Shown: positions 1-7,392 of the stretch, in pieces
Layout: every line of letters begins with the position of its first letter
How positions within the stretch are numbered: the stretch's first letter is position 1
From: a virus
Virus record (IMG/VR): IMGVR_UViG_3300044678_000489
Span: 1 to 23,621 of that record
Length of the DNA: 23,621 nt
Reading direction: 5' to 3' (one strand)
Notes under the pieces: generated by a model
Database searches by the model: none
What the model was told of the DNA's origin: nothing
What the model saw: only the letters and a program-made list of their open reading frames with translations
Program-made: the position numbers and the translations under genes

Positions 1-78
1 GTGCGCGAGCAGTCGCCGAGGGCCGATGTGTGGCGGGTGGAGACGCTGATAGAGCGACTAACGGGGTGCAAGCGATGA
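1..78 (+). CDS. C-terminal end of an upstream gene (partial)
   Basis: Frame 1 is open from the first base and ends at the TGA at 76-78, giving 25 residues that finish with a helix-like segment (VETLIERLTGCKR). The stop overlaps the ATG at 75 in the ATGA arrangement seen at many joints in this window, which argues that the frame is really translated. The product cannot be identified from so short a tail. Since the next genes lead into a late control region, it is probably another small late-early gene. Confidence 0.5.
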   Translation: MREQSPRADVWRVETLIERLTGCKR

Positions 79-362
79 CGCTGGACGAGATGATTGCGTG
101 GCTGGAGAACGAGGCCACGCGGCAACTTTTGCTTGCAAGACGCGCTGCGCGAGCGGGATGGCCTGCGTCAGCCGCGCGGGACCGTGAACACGCCGCGACG
201 CTGCTGACGATCGAGAACGCGCTGCGGGCGGTGCGGGATCTTACGCAGCAGATGCACGGCGAGGACCGGGATTACGGCGCAGGGTTTTACACGCAGAAGC
301 GTTGGCGAGAAGCGTACGAAGGGCTGCGTCAGTTCTCGGACGTTTACGACGAGGAACTATGA
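75..362 (+). CDS. Small hypothetical phage protein (95 aa)
   Basis: The ATG at 75 gives a 95-residue protein and overlaps the previous stop by four bases. A GTG at 30 in the same frame would add 15 residues, but would overlap the upstream frame by about 50 bases, so ATG 75 is preferred. The protein is mostly helical: an N-terminal segment (LDEMIAWLENEA), a basic alanine-rich middle, and an acidic tail ending YDEEL. There is no membrane segment or recognisable catalytic motif, and I do not recognise the family. It sits just before a Q-like gene, where lambdoid phages carry small accessory genes. Confidence 0.6.
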   Translation: MTLDEMIAWLENEATRQLLLARRAARAGWPASAARDREHAATLLTIENALRAVRDLTQQMHGEDRDYGAGFYTQKRWREAYEGLRQFSDVYDEEL

Positions 363-369
363 ACGCCAC

Positions 370-375
370 GGAGGG
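370..375 (+). promoter_or_regulatory. Ribosome binding site deciding the start at 383
   Basis: GGAGGG lies 7 bases before the ATG at 383, an ideal Shine-Dalgarno spacing. The in-frame ATG at 359 has only GAGGA at 351-355, 3 bases away, although it overlaps the previous stop. The stronger site favours 383. Confidence 0.55.
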
Positions 376-382
376 CTGGCTG

Positions 383-778
383 ATGAGCGCCGACTTGCGC
401 TATACCCGCGACAGGCTCACGAACTACGGACGCTGGTCGCGCTCAGGCTCCGGCGGCCCCGCGACGTGCCAGTCCATCGAAGGGCGCTACCGTCCCGAGC
501 GGCTGACGCAGGACGAGGAAGCGGACAGGCGCCGCGCACGCAGCGAGATCGATGAGCTGGACGCGCTGGCAGTGTGGCGCGCCATCCAGCCCATACGCGG
601 CTTCCCACGGGCGCTCAATGCGGTCCTGGCGGGCGTGTACGTGTTCCGCATGCGGGACGAGTCGCTGCGGCGATACCTGCACCGCTACCATCGGATGCGG
701 GTGCGGGCGCGGGACTTGACTGCGCTGGTGCATGAGGCGGAGGTCGCGGCGCACAATAGGCTGCAACGGCGCGCTTGA
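383..778 (+). CDS. Putative Q-like late antitermination protein
   Basis: The protein has 131 residues from ATG 383, or 139 from ATG 359. It opens with a segment resembling the LxxWGRW-type start of phage Q antiterminators of the phi21/P22 class (RLTNYGRWSRSGSGG). An acidic and basic stretch leads to a helical C-terminal half containing VYVFRMRDESLRRYLH and RVRARDLTALVHEAE. In Q proteins that half is a helix-turn-helix resembling sigma region 4. Proteins of this kind load onto RNA polymerase paused near the late promoter and let it pass terminators. The context fits: a sigma70-like promoter overlaps its stop codon, followed by a hairpin-rich leader and the terminase. The assignment rests on pattern and context, not alignment; another small DNA-binding regulator is possible. 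Confidence 0.5.
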   Translation: MSADLRYTRDRLTNYGRWSRSGSGGPATCQSIEGRYRPERLTQDEEADRRRARSEIDELDALAVWRAIQPIRGFPRALNAVLAGVYVFRMRDESLRRYLHRYHRMRVRARDLTALVHEAEVAAHNRLQRRA

Positions 779-802
779 CTTTGCCCACGGATTAGGCACA
801 AT
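775..802 (+). promoter_or_regulatory. Candidate late promoter (pR'-like)
   Basis: TTGACT at 775-780 (5 of 6 matches to the sigma70 -35 box) and CACAAT at 797-802 (4 of 6 to the -10 box) are separated by 16 bases. The -35 box overlaps the stop of the Q-like gene. Transcription would begin near 808-810 and run into the leader and terminase. This matches where lambda-type late promoters lie, directly downstream of Q. Confidence 0.5.
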
Positions 803-870
803 GTCGGTATTGCCCGCCACGCACTGTGGCCTGCCATACCCGGCGCTGCCGGGTAGCGGCGTCCGCAGAT

Positions 871-903
871 AGCCCGCCTGACATCACGTCACGCGGGCTT
901 TTC
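871..903 (+). terminator. Intrinsic terminator in the late leader (tR'-like)
   Basis: A 7-base perfect stem, AGCCCGC (871-877) with GCGGGCT (893-899), closes a 15-base loop. The run of T at 899-902 and a T-rich tail through 910 follow. It lies about 65-90 bases after the expected start of the candidate late promoter, the position of a tR' terminator. Confidence 0.6.
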
Positions 904-960
904 GCGTTTTGGCGCGGCTGCTAGGTTTCCTCCCCTGAGTCGCCACAAGCGACTTTCGCC

Positions 961-993
961 CCGCCCGGCTTGAGTGTCGGGCGGGCGCCTTTT
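961..993 (+). terminator. Second terminator-like hairpin before the terminase
   Basis: CCGCCCG (961-967) pairs perfectly with CGGGCGG (978-984) around a 10-base loop. TTTT follows at 990-993 after a GCGCC spacer. The gap between stem and T tract makes it a weaker terminator than the one at 871-903; it may instead be a pause site or RNA structure. Confidence 0.4.
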
Positions 994-1023
994 CATCCCA
1001 ACAACCCGCAAGGGCTGGGAATC

Positions 1024-1275
1024 ATGGCTGCACGACTTAATCCGCGCCATTCCGACATGGTGCGCTCCAAAATTCAGGCCAGTCAGCTAGTAAACCGGCT
1101 TACCGATCACGCACTTGGGAACGTCGAGATGACGGCAACGCAAGTGCAGGCGGCGAAGATCCTGCTGGACAAGACTCTGTCCAACGCGCCGCAGCAGACC
1201 GAGATCAGCGGCCCCGACGGGGCGCCCCTCGTCACCGAGATCCGGCTGGTCGATCTGACGCCAAGTGCAGGCTGA
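1024..1275 (+). CDS. Terminase small subunit-like protein
   Basis: The protein has 83 residues from ATG 1024. A TTG at 970 in frame would start inside the second terminator-like hairpin and is unlikely; AGGG at 1011-1014 and GGGA at 1017-1020 are possible ribosome sites for 1024. The central pattern (ALGNVEMTATQVQAAKILLD) is what short phage TerS-like proteins show, helices recognising DNA near the packaging start. The C-terminal part (TEISGPDGAPLVTEIRLVDL) is a beta tail that may dock to the large subunit. It precedes the large subunit and overlaps it by 11 bases. At 83 residues it is shorter than classical TerS proteins. Position and the motif together make the call fairly sound. Confidence 0.7.
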   Translation: MAARLNPRHSDMVRSKIQASQLVNRLTDHALGNVEMTATQVQAAKILLDKTLSNAPQQTEISGPDGAPLVTEIRLVDLTPSAG

Positions 1276-2557
1276 CATCGCGCTGCCGCCGAAGCTGCGG
1301 CAGGTGTTCGTCGGCGAGGCGGACGTGCGGGGCGCCTATGGCGGACGGGGCAGCGGCAAGACGCGCTCTTTCGCCAAGATGACGGCGGTCCGCGCCTATA
1401 TGTGGGCGATGTCGGGGCGCGAGGGCATCATCCTGTGCGGCCGGCAGTTCATGAACTCGCTGGACGATTCTTCGCTGGAGGAGATCAAGGCGGCGATCCG
1501 CTCCGAGGACTGGCTGCTGCCGCACTTCGACATCGGCGAGAAGTACGTCCGCACCCGCGACGGACGCATCTCGTACAAGTTCACTGGGCTGGATCGCAAC
1601 ATCGACAGCGTCAAGTCGAAGTCGCGCATCTTGCTGTGCTGGGTGGACGAGGCCGAGCCGGTCACCGAGGAAGCGTGGACGAAACTGATTCCCACGCTGC
1701 GCGAGGACGTGTCCGAACTGTGGGTTACGTGGAACCCTGAGTCGAAGCGGTCCGCGACGCACAAGCGGTTCCGTGAGGCGACCGACCCGCGATACAAGGT
1801 CGTCGAACTGAACTGGCGCGACAATCCAGCTTTCCCCGAAGTGCTGGAGCGGCAGAGGAAGCGCGACGAGACGCAGCGCCCCGAGCAGTACGACCACATA
1901 TGGGAAGGCGGCTTCGTCTCGGTGGTCGAGGGTGCCTACTTCGCCAAGCACATCATCCAGGCGCGGCAGCAGAAGCGCATCGGTGCGGTGCCTGCCGACC
2001 CGCTGATGACGCTGCGGGCTTTTGTCGACATCGGCGGCACGGGTGCGAGGGCAGACGCCTTTGCCATGTGGATCGCGCAATTCGTCGGCATGCAGATTCG
2101 CGTGCTGGACTACTACGAGGCGGTGGGCCAGCCGCTAGCGACGCACCTTGAATGGCTGCGCGAGCGTGACTACGGGCCGAAGCGGTTGCAATTTTGGTTG
2201 CCGCACGACGGCTCGACGCATGACAAGGTGTTCGACGTGTCTTACGAGTCGGCGCTGCGTCAGGCCGGCTACAAGGTGACCGTCGTGCCCAACCAGGGCA
2301 AGGGCGCTGCCAAGGCGCGCATTGAAGCGGCGCGGCGCCTGTTCCCGTCCATCTGGTTCAACGAGACGACGACGCAGCCCGGCATTGACGCGTTGGGTTG
2401 GTATCACGAAAAACGCGACGAGGAACGGGGCATTGGCCTCGGCCCCGAGCACGACTGGGCGTCGCATGGCAGCGATGCCTTTGGGTTGATGTGCGTGGCT
2501 TACGAGCCGCCCAAAGAGAAGCGCCCGTTGCCCCGACCGAACATAGGCATCCGATGA
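1265..2557 (+). CDS. terL: Terminase large subunit (packaging ATPase and nuclease)
   Basis: This 430-residue motor protein cuts concatemeric DNA and drives it into the prohead through the portal. The N-terminal ATPase shows a Walker A loop GGRGSGKT at about 26-33, a Walker B segment ILLCWVDE at 122-129 with D128 and E129, and a coupling motif WVTWNP at 153-158. The C-terminal nuclease carries metal-ligand candidates at D255 (FVDIGGTG) and near the C-terminal HDWASHGSDAFG segment. Length and motif order fit Terminase_3/6-type large subunits. The start is GTG 1265, overlapping the small-subunit gene, because no ATG lies close before the Walker A loop. It ends in an ATGA overlap with the next gene. 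Confidence 0.95.
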   Translation: MQADIALPPKLRQVFVGEADVRGAYGGRGSGKTRSFAKMTAVRAYMWAMSGREGIILCGRQFMNSLDDSSLEEIKAAIRSEDWLLPHFDIGEKYVRTRDGRISYKFTGLDRNIDSVKSKSRILLCWVDEAEPVTEEAWTKLIPTLREDVSELWVTWNPESKRSATHKRFREATDPRYKVVELNWRDNPAFPEVLERQRKRDETQRPEQYDHIWEGGFVSVVEGAYFAKHIIQARQQKRIGAVPADPLMTLRAFVDIGGTGARADAFAMWIAQFVGMQIRVLDYYEAVGQPLATHLEWLRERDYGPKRLQFWLPHDGSTHDKVFDVSYESALRQAGYKVTVVPNQGKGAAKARIEAARRLFPSIWFNETTTQPGIDALGWYHEKRDEERGIGLGPEHDWASHGSDAFGLMCVAYEPPKEKRPLPRPNIGIR

Positions 2558-2715
2558 GCATTGCGATCCACAACCGGCTGAAAGAGCTAGAGCAGCGCCT
2601 GGACGAGCAGCGCCAGCACAACGTCGAGATGGATGCGCGCATTGCCGAACTGGTCGCGCGTGTGGCGCTGCTGGAGGCTGCCCAGCGCGTCCGCAAGGCA
2701 CCGCAGGCTGCGTAA
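2554..2715 (+). CDS. Small coiled-coil protein between terL and portal (53 aa)
   Basis: The ATG at 2554 overlaps the terL stop (ATGA), and the TAA at 2713-2715 overlaps the portal ATG. The 53 residues form almost one continuous amphipathic helix with heptad spacing (LKELEQRLDEQRQ, then ARIAELVARVALLEAA) and a basic tail. A longer in-frame extension back to 2398 lies wholly inside terL and is not credible. Function is unknown; a packaging or head-assembly accessory factor is a guess from position. Precise coupling on both sides supports real translation. Confidence 0.75.
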   Translation: MSIAIHNRLKELEQRLDEQRQHNVEMDARIAELVARVALLEAAQRVRKAPQAA

Positions 2716-5027
2716 TGGCTCAGGACTTCGATCGCCTGCTGAACGCCATCGACGCGGCCGAGAGCGCGTCCTATGGCAGCGACAGCGAGGGCGAGCTTTC
2801 CGCGCAGCGTTCGCGCGCCATCTCGCGTTACCTGGGCGACTCGTCGCTCTATCCTGCGCCCGAGGGCACGTCGGCCGTCGTCTCGCGCGACACGTTCGAT
2901 ACGATCAACTGGATTATCCCGAGCCTGACGCGCATCTTCACGTCGAGCGAGGACATTTGCGTATTCGAGCCGTCCGAGCCGGGCGACGAGCAGCAAGCCG
3001 ACCAAGAGTCCGCGTACACGTCGTACGTCATCCAGCGCCTTAATCCGTGGTTCCAGATTACGCACGACTGGTTTATGGACGCCTTGATGACCAAGAACGC
3101 CTATGCAATGGCGTACTGGGACACGTCCAAGCAAGTCGAGAAGGAGAAGTACGAGCGGCAGTCGCCCGAGTCGCTTGCGAAACTGCTGGAAGATCCGACG
3201 CTTGAACTGATCCAGTCGGACGAGTATCCCGACCCCGACTACGTCGAGCCGCCGCCGCAGCAGGTTATCGACCCGATGACGGGGCAGCCGGTCATGGTGC
3301 CGCCTCCCCCGCCGCCGATGGTGTACGACGTGGTGGTTCGCAAGACGCGGCAAGAGGGCTACGTCAAGATTTGCGTGCTGCCGCCCGAGCGCGTCAAGGT
3401 CGGGCACCGCACGTCGTCGTTCCAACTGGCCGACTGCGACTACTTTGAGTATTGGGAGATGCGGACCATCTCCTACCTGCGCGCGATGGGCCTGGACGTG
3501 CCCGACGAGATCGCGGACGACGGCGGCGAGACGGACACCGAAGAGGACGAGGCGCGCGACCAGTTCGGCGAGGACGTGGCCGACGGTGAGGACATCTCGC
3601 AAGTCGACCCGGCGATGCGCCGCGTCAAGGTGCGGATGGTGTGGATTCGCCACGACACGGACGAGGACGGCATCGCCGAGCTTCAGTACGTGATGGTCGT
3701 TGGCCGCACGGTGCTGTACCACGAGGAATGCAACCGCATCCCCGTGTCGTGCATCGTGCCCGCCCCGATGCCGCACCGGCACGTCGGCATCAGCGTGGAC
3801 GACATGGTCTCCGATATTCAGGAGATCAAGACGATGATGCTCAGGCAGGGCATCAACAATCTGTTCCTCGCCAACAACCCGCGCACGATCGTTAACGGCA
3901 ACATCAACCTCGACGACATGCTGACCTCGGTGCCGGGCGGCATCGTGCGCTCGGACGGCAACGGGGACGTGCGGGCTGATGCGCTGCCGCTAGTGACGCC
4001 GAACATTTTCCCGCAGGCGATGCAGGGTTTGGAGTACATGGACTCCATCCGGCAGAACCGTGCCGGCGTGAATTCGTACTTCACGGGCGTCGATCAGAAC
4101 GCGCTGAACCGCACCGCCTCGGGCGTGGCGCAGCTTACGTCGTCGGCGGCGCAGCGTGTGGAGCAGATTGCACGGGTGTTCGCTGCGGGCGTCGAAGAAC
4201 TGTTCAGCATCGTCCACGAAACGATTCTGAAGCACGGCCACAAGCAGGCGGTGGTGCGCCTGCGCGGCCAGTGGGCGGTCGTTGACCCGCGCACGTGGAA
4301 AACGCGGCGTGACCTACGCATCAATGTGGGCATGGGCACGGGCAACCGCGAGCAGCTCATGGCGCACCTCCAGATGGTGCTTGGGATGCAGTTGCAGACG
4401 CTGCCGCTGAACGTCACGACGCCCAAGCACGTCGCCAACACGCTGCAAGAGATCGAGAAGGCGGCGGGCTTCGGGTCGGCGAACAAGTTCTTCGTGCCGG
4501 CCGAGCAAGTGCAGCCGCCGCCGCCGCCGCCGCCCGACCCGAAGCTCATCGAGCTTCAGCAGAAGCCGCAGATCGAGGGGGCGAAGCTGCAAGCCGACGA
4601 GCGCATCGAACAGATGCGTTTGCAGACGCAGCAAGCGATCGAGGCGGCGCGGCTGGATATGCAGAAGTACATGGCCGACTTGGACGCGCAGGTAAAGCTG
4701 TACGTGCAGCAGGCCGGCGCAGCGGCGCAAGAGCAGTCGCAAACTCGCCAGTTGGAGTACGACGCTTACAAGACAAGCGCCGAGCAGTCGAAGGTGCAGG
4801 AAGGCGCCGACAAAGTGGACGGGCTTGCGTCGGCAACGCAGGAAATCATGGCGAACCTGCAAATGATGGCGCAGCGCGTCGAAGAACGGTTCGCCGAGGT
4901 CACCGGCACGCTGAATGCGCCGCGTGAAGTGGTGCGCGAGGGCGGCAAAGTTGTAGGCGTGCGGGTTAACGGTGTCGTGCGCCCAGTGGCGCGGGACAAG
5001 CAGGGCAACATCGTAGGACTTCAATGA
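2715..5027 (+). CDS. Portal protein (P22-like)
   Basis: At 770 residues this is in the size class of P22-like portals (about 725). Twelve copies would form the ring at one capsid vertex through which DNA passes and to which terminase and tail bind. The N-terminal half carries typical segments (TINWIIPSLTRIFTSSED, NPWFQITHDWFMDALMTKN), and a conserved-looking core reads LRQGINNLFLANNPRT and QNALNRTASGVAQL. An acidic insert spans about 264-293. Seven consecutive prolines at 601-607 lead into a coiled-coil region from about 613 to 735, like the barrel of P22 gp1. The C-terminus is a short beta segment. The start overlaps the preceding stop (TAATG), and the end overlaps the next gene (ATGATG). 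Confidence 0.92.
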   Translation: MAQDFDRLLNAIDAAESASYGSDSEGELSAQRSRAISRYLGDSSLYPAPEGTSAVVSRDTFDTINWIIPSLTRIFTSSEDICVFEPSEPGDEQQADQESAYTSYVIQRLNPWFQITHDWFMDALMTKNAYAMAYWDTSKQVEKEKYERQSPESLAKLLEDPTLELIQSDEYPDPDYVEPPPQQVIDPMTGQPVMVPPPPPPMVYDVVVRKTRQEGYVKICVLPPERVKVGHRTSSFQLADCDYFEYWEMRTISYLRAMGLDVPDEIADDGGETDTEEDEARDQFGEDVADGEDISQVDPAMRRVKVRMVWIRHDTDEDGIAELQYVMVVGRTVLYHEECNRIPVSCIVPAPMPHRHVGISVDDMVSDIQEIKTMMLRQGINNLFLANNPRTIVNGNINLDDMLTSVPGGIVRSDGNGDVRADALPLVTPNIFPQAMQGLEYMDSIRQNRAGVNSYFTGVDQNALNRTASGVAQLTSSAAQRVEQIARVFAAGVEELFSIVHETILKHGHKQAVVRLRGQWAVVDPRTWKTRRDLRINVGMGTGNREQLMAHLQMVLGMQLQTLPLNVTTPKHVANTLQEIEKAAGFGSANKFFVPAEQVQPPPPPPPDPKLIELQQKPQIEGAKLQADERIEQMRLQTQQAIEAARLDMQKYMADLDAQVKLYVQQAGAAAQEQSQTRQLEYDAYKTSAEQSKVQEGADKVDGLASATQEIMANLQMMAQRVEERFAEVTGTLNAPREVVREGGKVVGVRVNGVVRPVARDKQGNIVGLQ

Positions 5028-5599
5028 TGGAAAACAATCTTCCGATCGTCGACACCTTCGGCGGTGGTCTTATCGCGCGCCCGACGCTGTCCGAGTGCGT
5101 GGACATCGGGATGCAATACCGCGTCGAATGCATCGGCCCGGACGGTCAGCAGAAGTGGGTCGAGGACTTCCATAACTTGGTCGTTACGGTCGGCCGAAAC
5201 TTCGTGCTGGACACGGTGTTTCGCGGGTCGGCGTACAACGCGTCGTTCTTCTTCGGCCTCATCAGCTCGGTGAGCTACTCGGCCATCGCTGCGGGCGACA
5301 CGATGGCCTCACACGCTGGCTGGACCGAAGCGGGTCCGACCAACGCGCCGAATTACTCGCAAAGCACGCGCCCCGCAGCGACTTTCGGAAACGCGGCGTC
5401 GGCGGGCTCGATCACGAACAGCGCGGTGTCGGCGTTCTCAATCACCGCGACCGGCACGGTGAAGGGTGCGTTCTTGACGACCAACAGCACCAAAGACGGC
5501 ACGACCGGCACGCTGATCAACGCGGGGCTGTTCACGCAAGGCGACCGGGCAGTGGCCAACGGCGACACGATCAACGTCTCGGGCACTTGGACGATCTAA
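5024..5599 (+). CDS. Phage virion protein, probable decoration or fibre component
   Basis: The 191 residues start at the ATG overlapping the portal stop; a second ATG follows directly at 5027. The N-terminal part (YRVECIGPDGQQKWVED, then NLVVTVGRNFVLDTVF) and the beta-rich, Ser/Thr/Ala-rich remainder (FFFGLISSVSYSAIAAGDTM, SHAGWTEAGPTNAPNYSQS, GTINVSGTW-like ending) match a pattern I recognise from many tailed-phage structural regions, usually annotated as hypothetical. It likely forms a beta-sandwich exposed on the virion. It opens the block of surface-type proteins between portal and scaffold. The exact location on the particle is inferred. Confidence 0.65.
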   Translation: MMENNLPIVDTFGGGLIARPTLSECVDIGMQYRVECIGPDGQQKWVEDFHNLVVTVGRNFVLDTVFRGSAYNASFFFGLISSVSYSAIAAGDTMASHAGWTEAGPTNAPNYSQSTRPAATFGNAASAGSITNSAVSAFSITATGTVKGAFLTTNSTKDGTTGTLINAGLFTQGDRAVANGDTINVSGTWTI

Positions 5600-5602
5600 A
5601 CC

Positions 5603-6094
5603 ATGGACCTCACCCCCACCCAGCGCGCGACGCTCAAGACCGCGATCCAGGCCGAGCCGTCGCTTGCGACCGCGCTCGCGCAGGGCAACGATGTGGCGGT
5701 CGCGACCTGGTGCAATACGCCGAGCCCGTTCGTCGTCTGGCGCACGCGCGTCGAGGTGGACGAGATCATGGGCAACGGCTTTGTCTGGACTGAGATCGAC
5801 AACCTCACGTCCGGCAAGGCTCGGATCTGGCAGTGGATGTCGCAGCTCGGCGCGATCAACCCGTCCCGGCAGAACGTGCGCCAGGGCTTGCGCGACTGCT
5901 TCGAGGCGGCCGCGCCGGGCACCTACGGCGATCGCGTGGCGGGGACCGGCGGCTTGCAGCCGCACCTGCGGCGCGCCGCGACGAACGCCGAGCGCGTGCT
6001 TGCGACCGGCACCGGCACGACCGCGCAGCCGGGCCTGATGACCGTCGAGGGCACGGTGTCGCTCGGCGACGTGTCGCAGATCCTGAGGGGCTGA
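5603..6094 (+). CDS. Conserved-type phage protein of unknown function (163 aa)
   Basis: The start is ATG 5603, four bases after the previous stop. The protein begins LTPTQRATLKTAIQAEP, has a central FVVWRTRVEVDEIMGNGFVW segment, and near the end a basic helix followed by RVLATGTGTTAQPGLMTVEG. This architecture is familiar from prophage structural modules of proteobacteria, where the function is not established. It is helical rather than beta-rich, unlike its neighbours, so it may be an assembly factor or adaptor for the adjacent fibre proteins. No catalytic motif or membrane segment is seen. Confidence 0.65.
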   Translation: MDLTPTQRATLKTAIQAEPSLATALAQGNDVAVATWCNTPSPFVVWRTRVEVDEIMGNGFVWTEIDNLTSGKARIWQWMSQLGAINPSRQNVRQGLRDCFEAAAPGTYGDRVAGTGGLQPHLRRAATNAERVLATGTGTTAQPGLMTVEGTVSLGDVSQILRG

Positions 6095-6095
6095 G

Positions 6096-6542
6096 ATGGC
6101 GGGTGAAGCGCAGCGCGTCTACGGCACGCAGATCACGCTCGAAGCGAACGGCGCGTCGATCGCGAACAACGCGATTGGGCAAGCCGACGACGCAAACGTC
6201 GACCTGTCCGACGACACGCCCGCCGACTCGTTCGACGGCGAGTTCGCGCTGACCGTGAACTACTCGGTCGCGCCGACGGCCGGCACGTCGATCTCGCTCA
6301 TCCTGCGCCCGCTCGACATTGACGGCACGACGGACGCGCCCGCACCGACGGCGACGTACCTCAACGAGTTCTTCGGGTCGTTCTTGCCGAATGCGGCGAC
6401 CGGCTCGCAAACGCTGCGGTGCTTCGCGACCGACGTGCCGCGCGAGTTCGCGGCGTACCTGTACAACAACGCAACCGGCCAGACGATCCCGTCGGCGTGG
6501 GTGCTGAAGTTCACGCCGGTCACGTACAGGGCGGCGGCCTAA
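6096..6542 (+). CDS. Beta-rich phage structural protein (148 aa)
   Basis: ATG 6096 lies two bases after the previous stop. The 148 residues alternate hydrophobic and polar positions in strand-like fashion. They include AEAQR-like start MAGEAQRVYG, a segment ISLILRPLDIDGTTDAPAPT, LNEFFGSFLPNAATGSQTL, and REFAAYLYNNATGQTIPSAW near the end. No enzymatic motif is visible. It travels with the 163-residue gene before it and the LamG-like gene after it, so it is probably a virion surface or connecting protein. Function is inferred from context only. Confidence 0.6.
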   Translation: MAGEAQRVYGTQITLEANGASIANNAIGQADDANVDLSDDTPADSFDGEFALTVNYSVAPTAGTSISLILRPLDIDGTTDAPAPTATYLNEFFGSFLPNAATGSQTLRCFATDVPREFAAYLYNNATGQTIPSAWVLKFTPVTYRAAA

Positions 6543-6545
6543 GTC

Positions 6546-7388
6546 GTGGCGATGTACCTCGCGCGCAGGTGGAAGCGGCAGCCGCAGGGGCCGATCGCGG
6601 TCGACTGGACGCACCCGATCGCGCGCGGTCTGATCGTCGGATTCGTGGGGGGGCAGCCGCGAGACCTTGCGACCGGCATCGTATGGACTTCATCGGCCAG
6701 CGTCAGCACAGCCCCCGGCCCGCGCGGGCTGGCTGCGCGGAAAACGGACTACGCGGCCAGCGGGTTGCAGGGGCCGGACAGGTTCGCTCCGCACATGCCA
6801 GCCAACGCGGTGAGCCTGTTCGCGGTGACGCGTGGAACGCAGAGCGAAGGGTTCGACCGGAACGGCACGATCATCGGATGGAACTGGGCCTTCGGCGGTT
6901 CGTGGAGCCTCTCGCTCGACGATGCATTCGGCGCCCCTGCGCCGACGTGGTACTTGCAAACGGACGGGACGGACGTCGCCACCGAGTCGGACGGCATCAC
7001 GCGCACCGAATCGGAAGTCTTCGATCGCGACCTTTCGATTGGTCTGTCGTTCGGTTCAGGTGAGGCGCGAGGGTTCTTCGACGGCGTGAAGACGCGCACA
7101 TGGACGGGCCTCGGCTCGACCATCCCCTACGCGGATTCCGGCGGCGTCGACGGGGTAAACATCGCGGGAGGCAACTTTACCGGTTTCGTCTACGTGGCGC
7201 TCGCGTGGGCTCGCGCGCTAGCGGACGCGGAAATGCGCGCGCTGCACGAGAACCCGTGGCAGCTATTCCGCCCCCGCACCCTGCGCATCTACTCGCTGCC
7301 CGCATCCGGCATCCCGGTCCTAAGCGGCTCGACCGTCATCGACATCGGGCAGACCAGCGCGCGACCGCGCGTGACCATCACGTTCTGA
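6546..7388 (+). CDS. LamG/concanavalin-like phage surface protein
   Basis: The protein has 280 residues from GTG 6546; an ATG at 6552 would shorten it by two, and neither has a clear ribosome site. After a short basic N-terminus it shows a laminin-G or concanavalin A-like beta-sandwich pattern over about 40-235: LFAVTRGTQSEGFDRNGTII, a central WSLSLDD, FFDGVKTRTWTGLG and GVNIAGGNFTGFVYVALAWA. It then carries the motif ENPWQLFRPRTLRIYSLP, which commonly ends such phage LamG proteins, followed by a short strand-rich tail. A role in binding a carbohydrate or forming a fibre tip is inferred from the fold. Confidence 0.7.
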   Translation: MAMYLARRWKRQPQGPIAVDWTHPIARGLIVGFVGGQPRDLATGIVWTSSASVSTAPGPRGLAARKTDYAASGLQGPDRFAPHMPANAVSLFAVTRGTQSEGFDRNGTIIGWNWAFGGSWSLSLDDAFGAPAPTWYLQTDGTDVATESDGITRTESEVFDRDLSIGLSFGSGEARGFFDGVKTRTWTGLGSTIPYADSGGVDGVNIAGGNFTGFVYVALAWARALADAEMRALHENPWQLFRPRTLRIYSLPASGIPVLSGSTVIDIGQTSARPRVTITF

Positions 7389-7392
7389 GGCT

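Larger units (their letters stand above)
803..1023 (+). other. Non-coding late leader with serial hairpins
   Basis: This is the longest gene-free stretch of the window. It holds perfect inverted repeats at 816-830 (GCCAC/GTGGC), 837-855 (TACCCGGC/GCCGGGTA, 3-base loop), 856-866 (GCGG/CCGC), 871-899 (AGCCCGC/GCGGGCT), 938-954 (AGTCGC/GCGACT) and 961-984 (CCGCCCG/CGGGCGG). No convincing reading frame is seen. It probably works as the untranslated leader between a late promoter and the terminase, with terminators awaiting antitermination. A packaging (pac or cos) site for the adjacent terminase, or a small RNA, could also lie here. Confidence 0.6.

Noticed and set aside
970-1023. Longer N-terminus for the small terminase from TTG 970
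   Set aside because: The added 18 residues would start in the loop of a terminator-like hairpin, with a rare start codon and no ribosome site; ATG 1024 is better.
2358-3782. A 474-codon open frame on the minus strand over terL and portal
   Set aside because: Antisense shadow: the plus-strand genes there have clear family motifs, and the minus frame is low-complexity Arg/Val/His-rich sequence.
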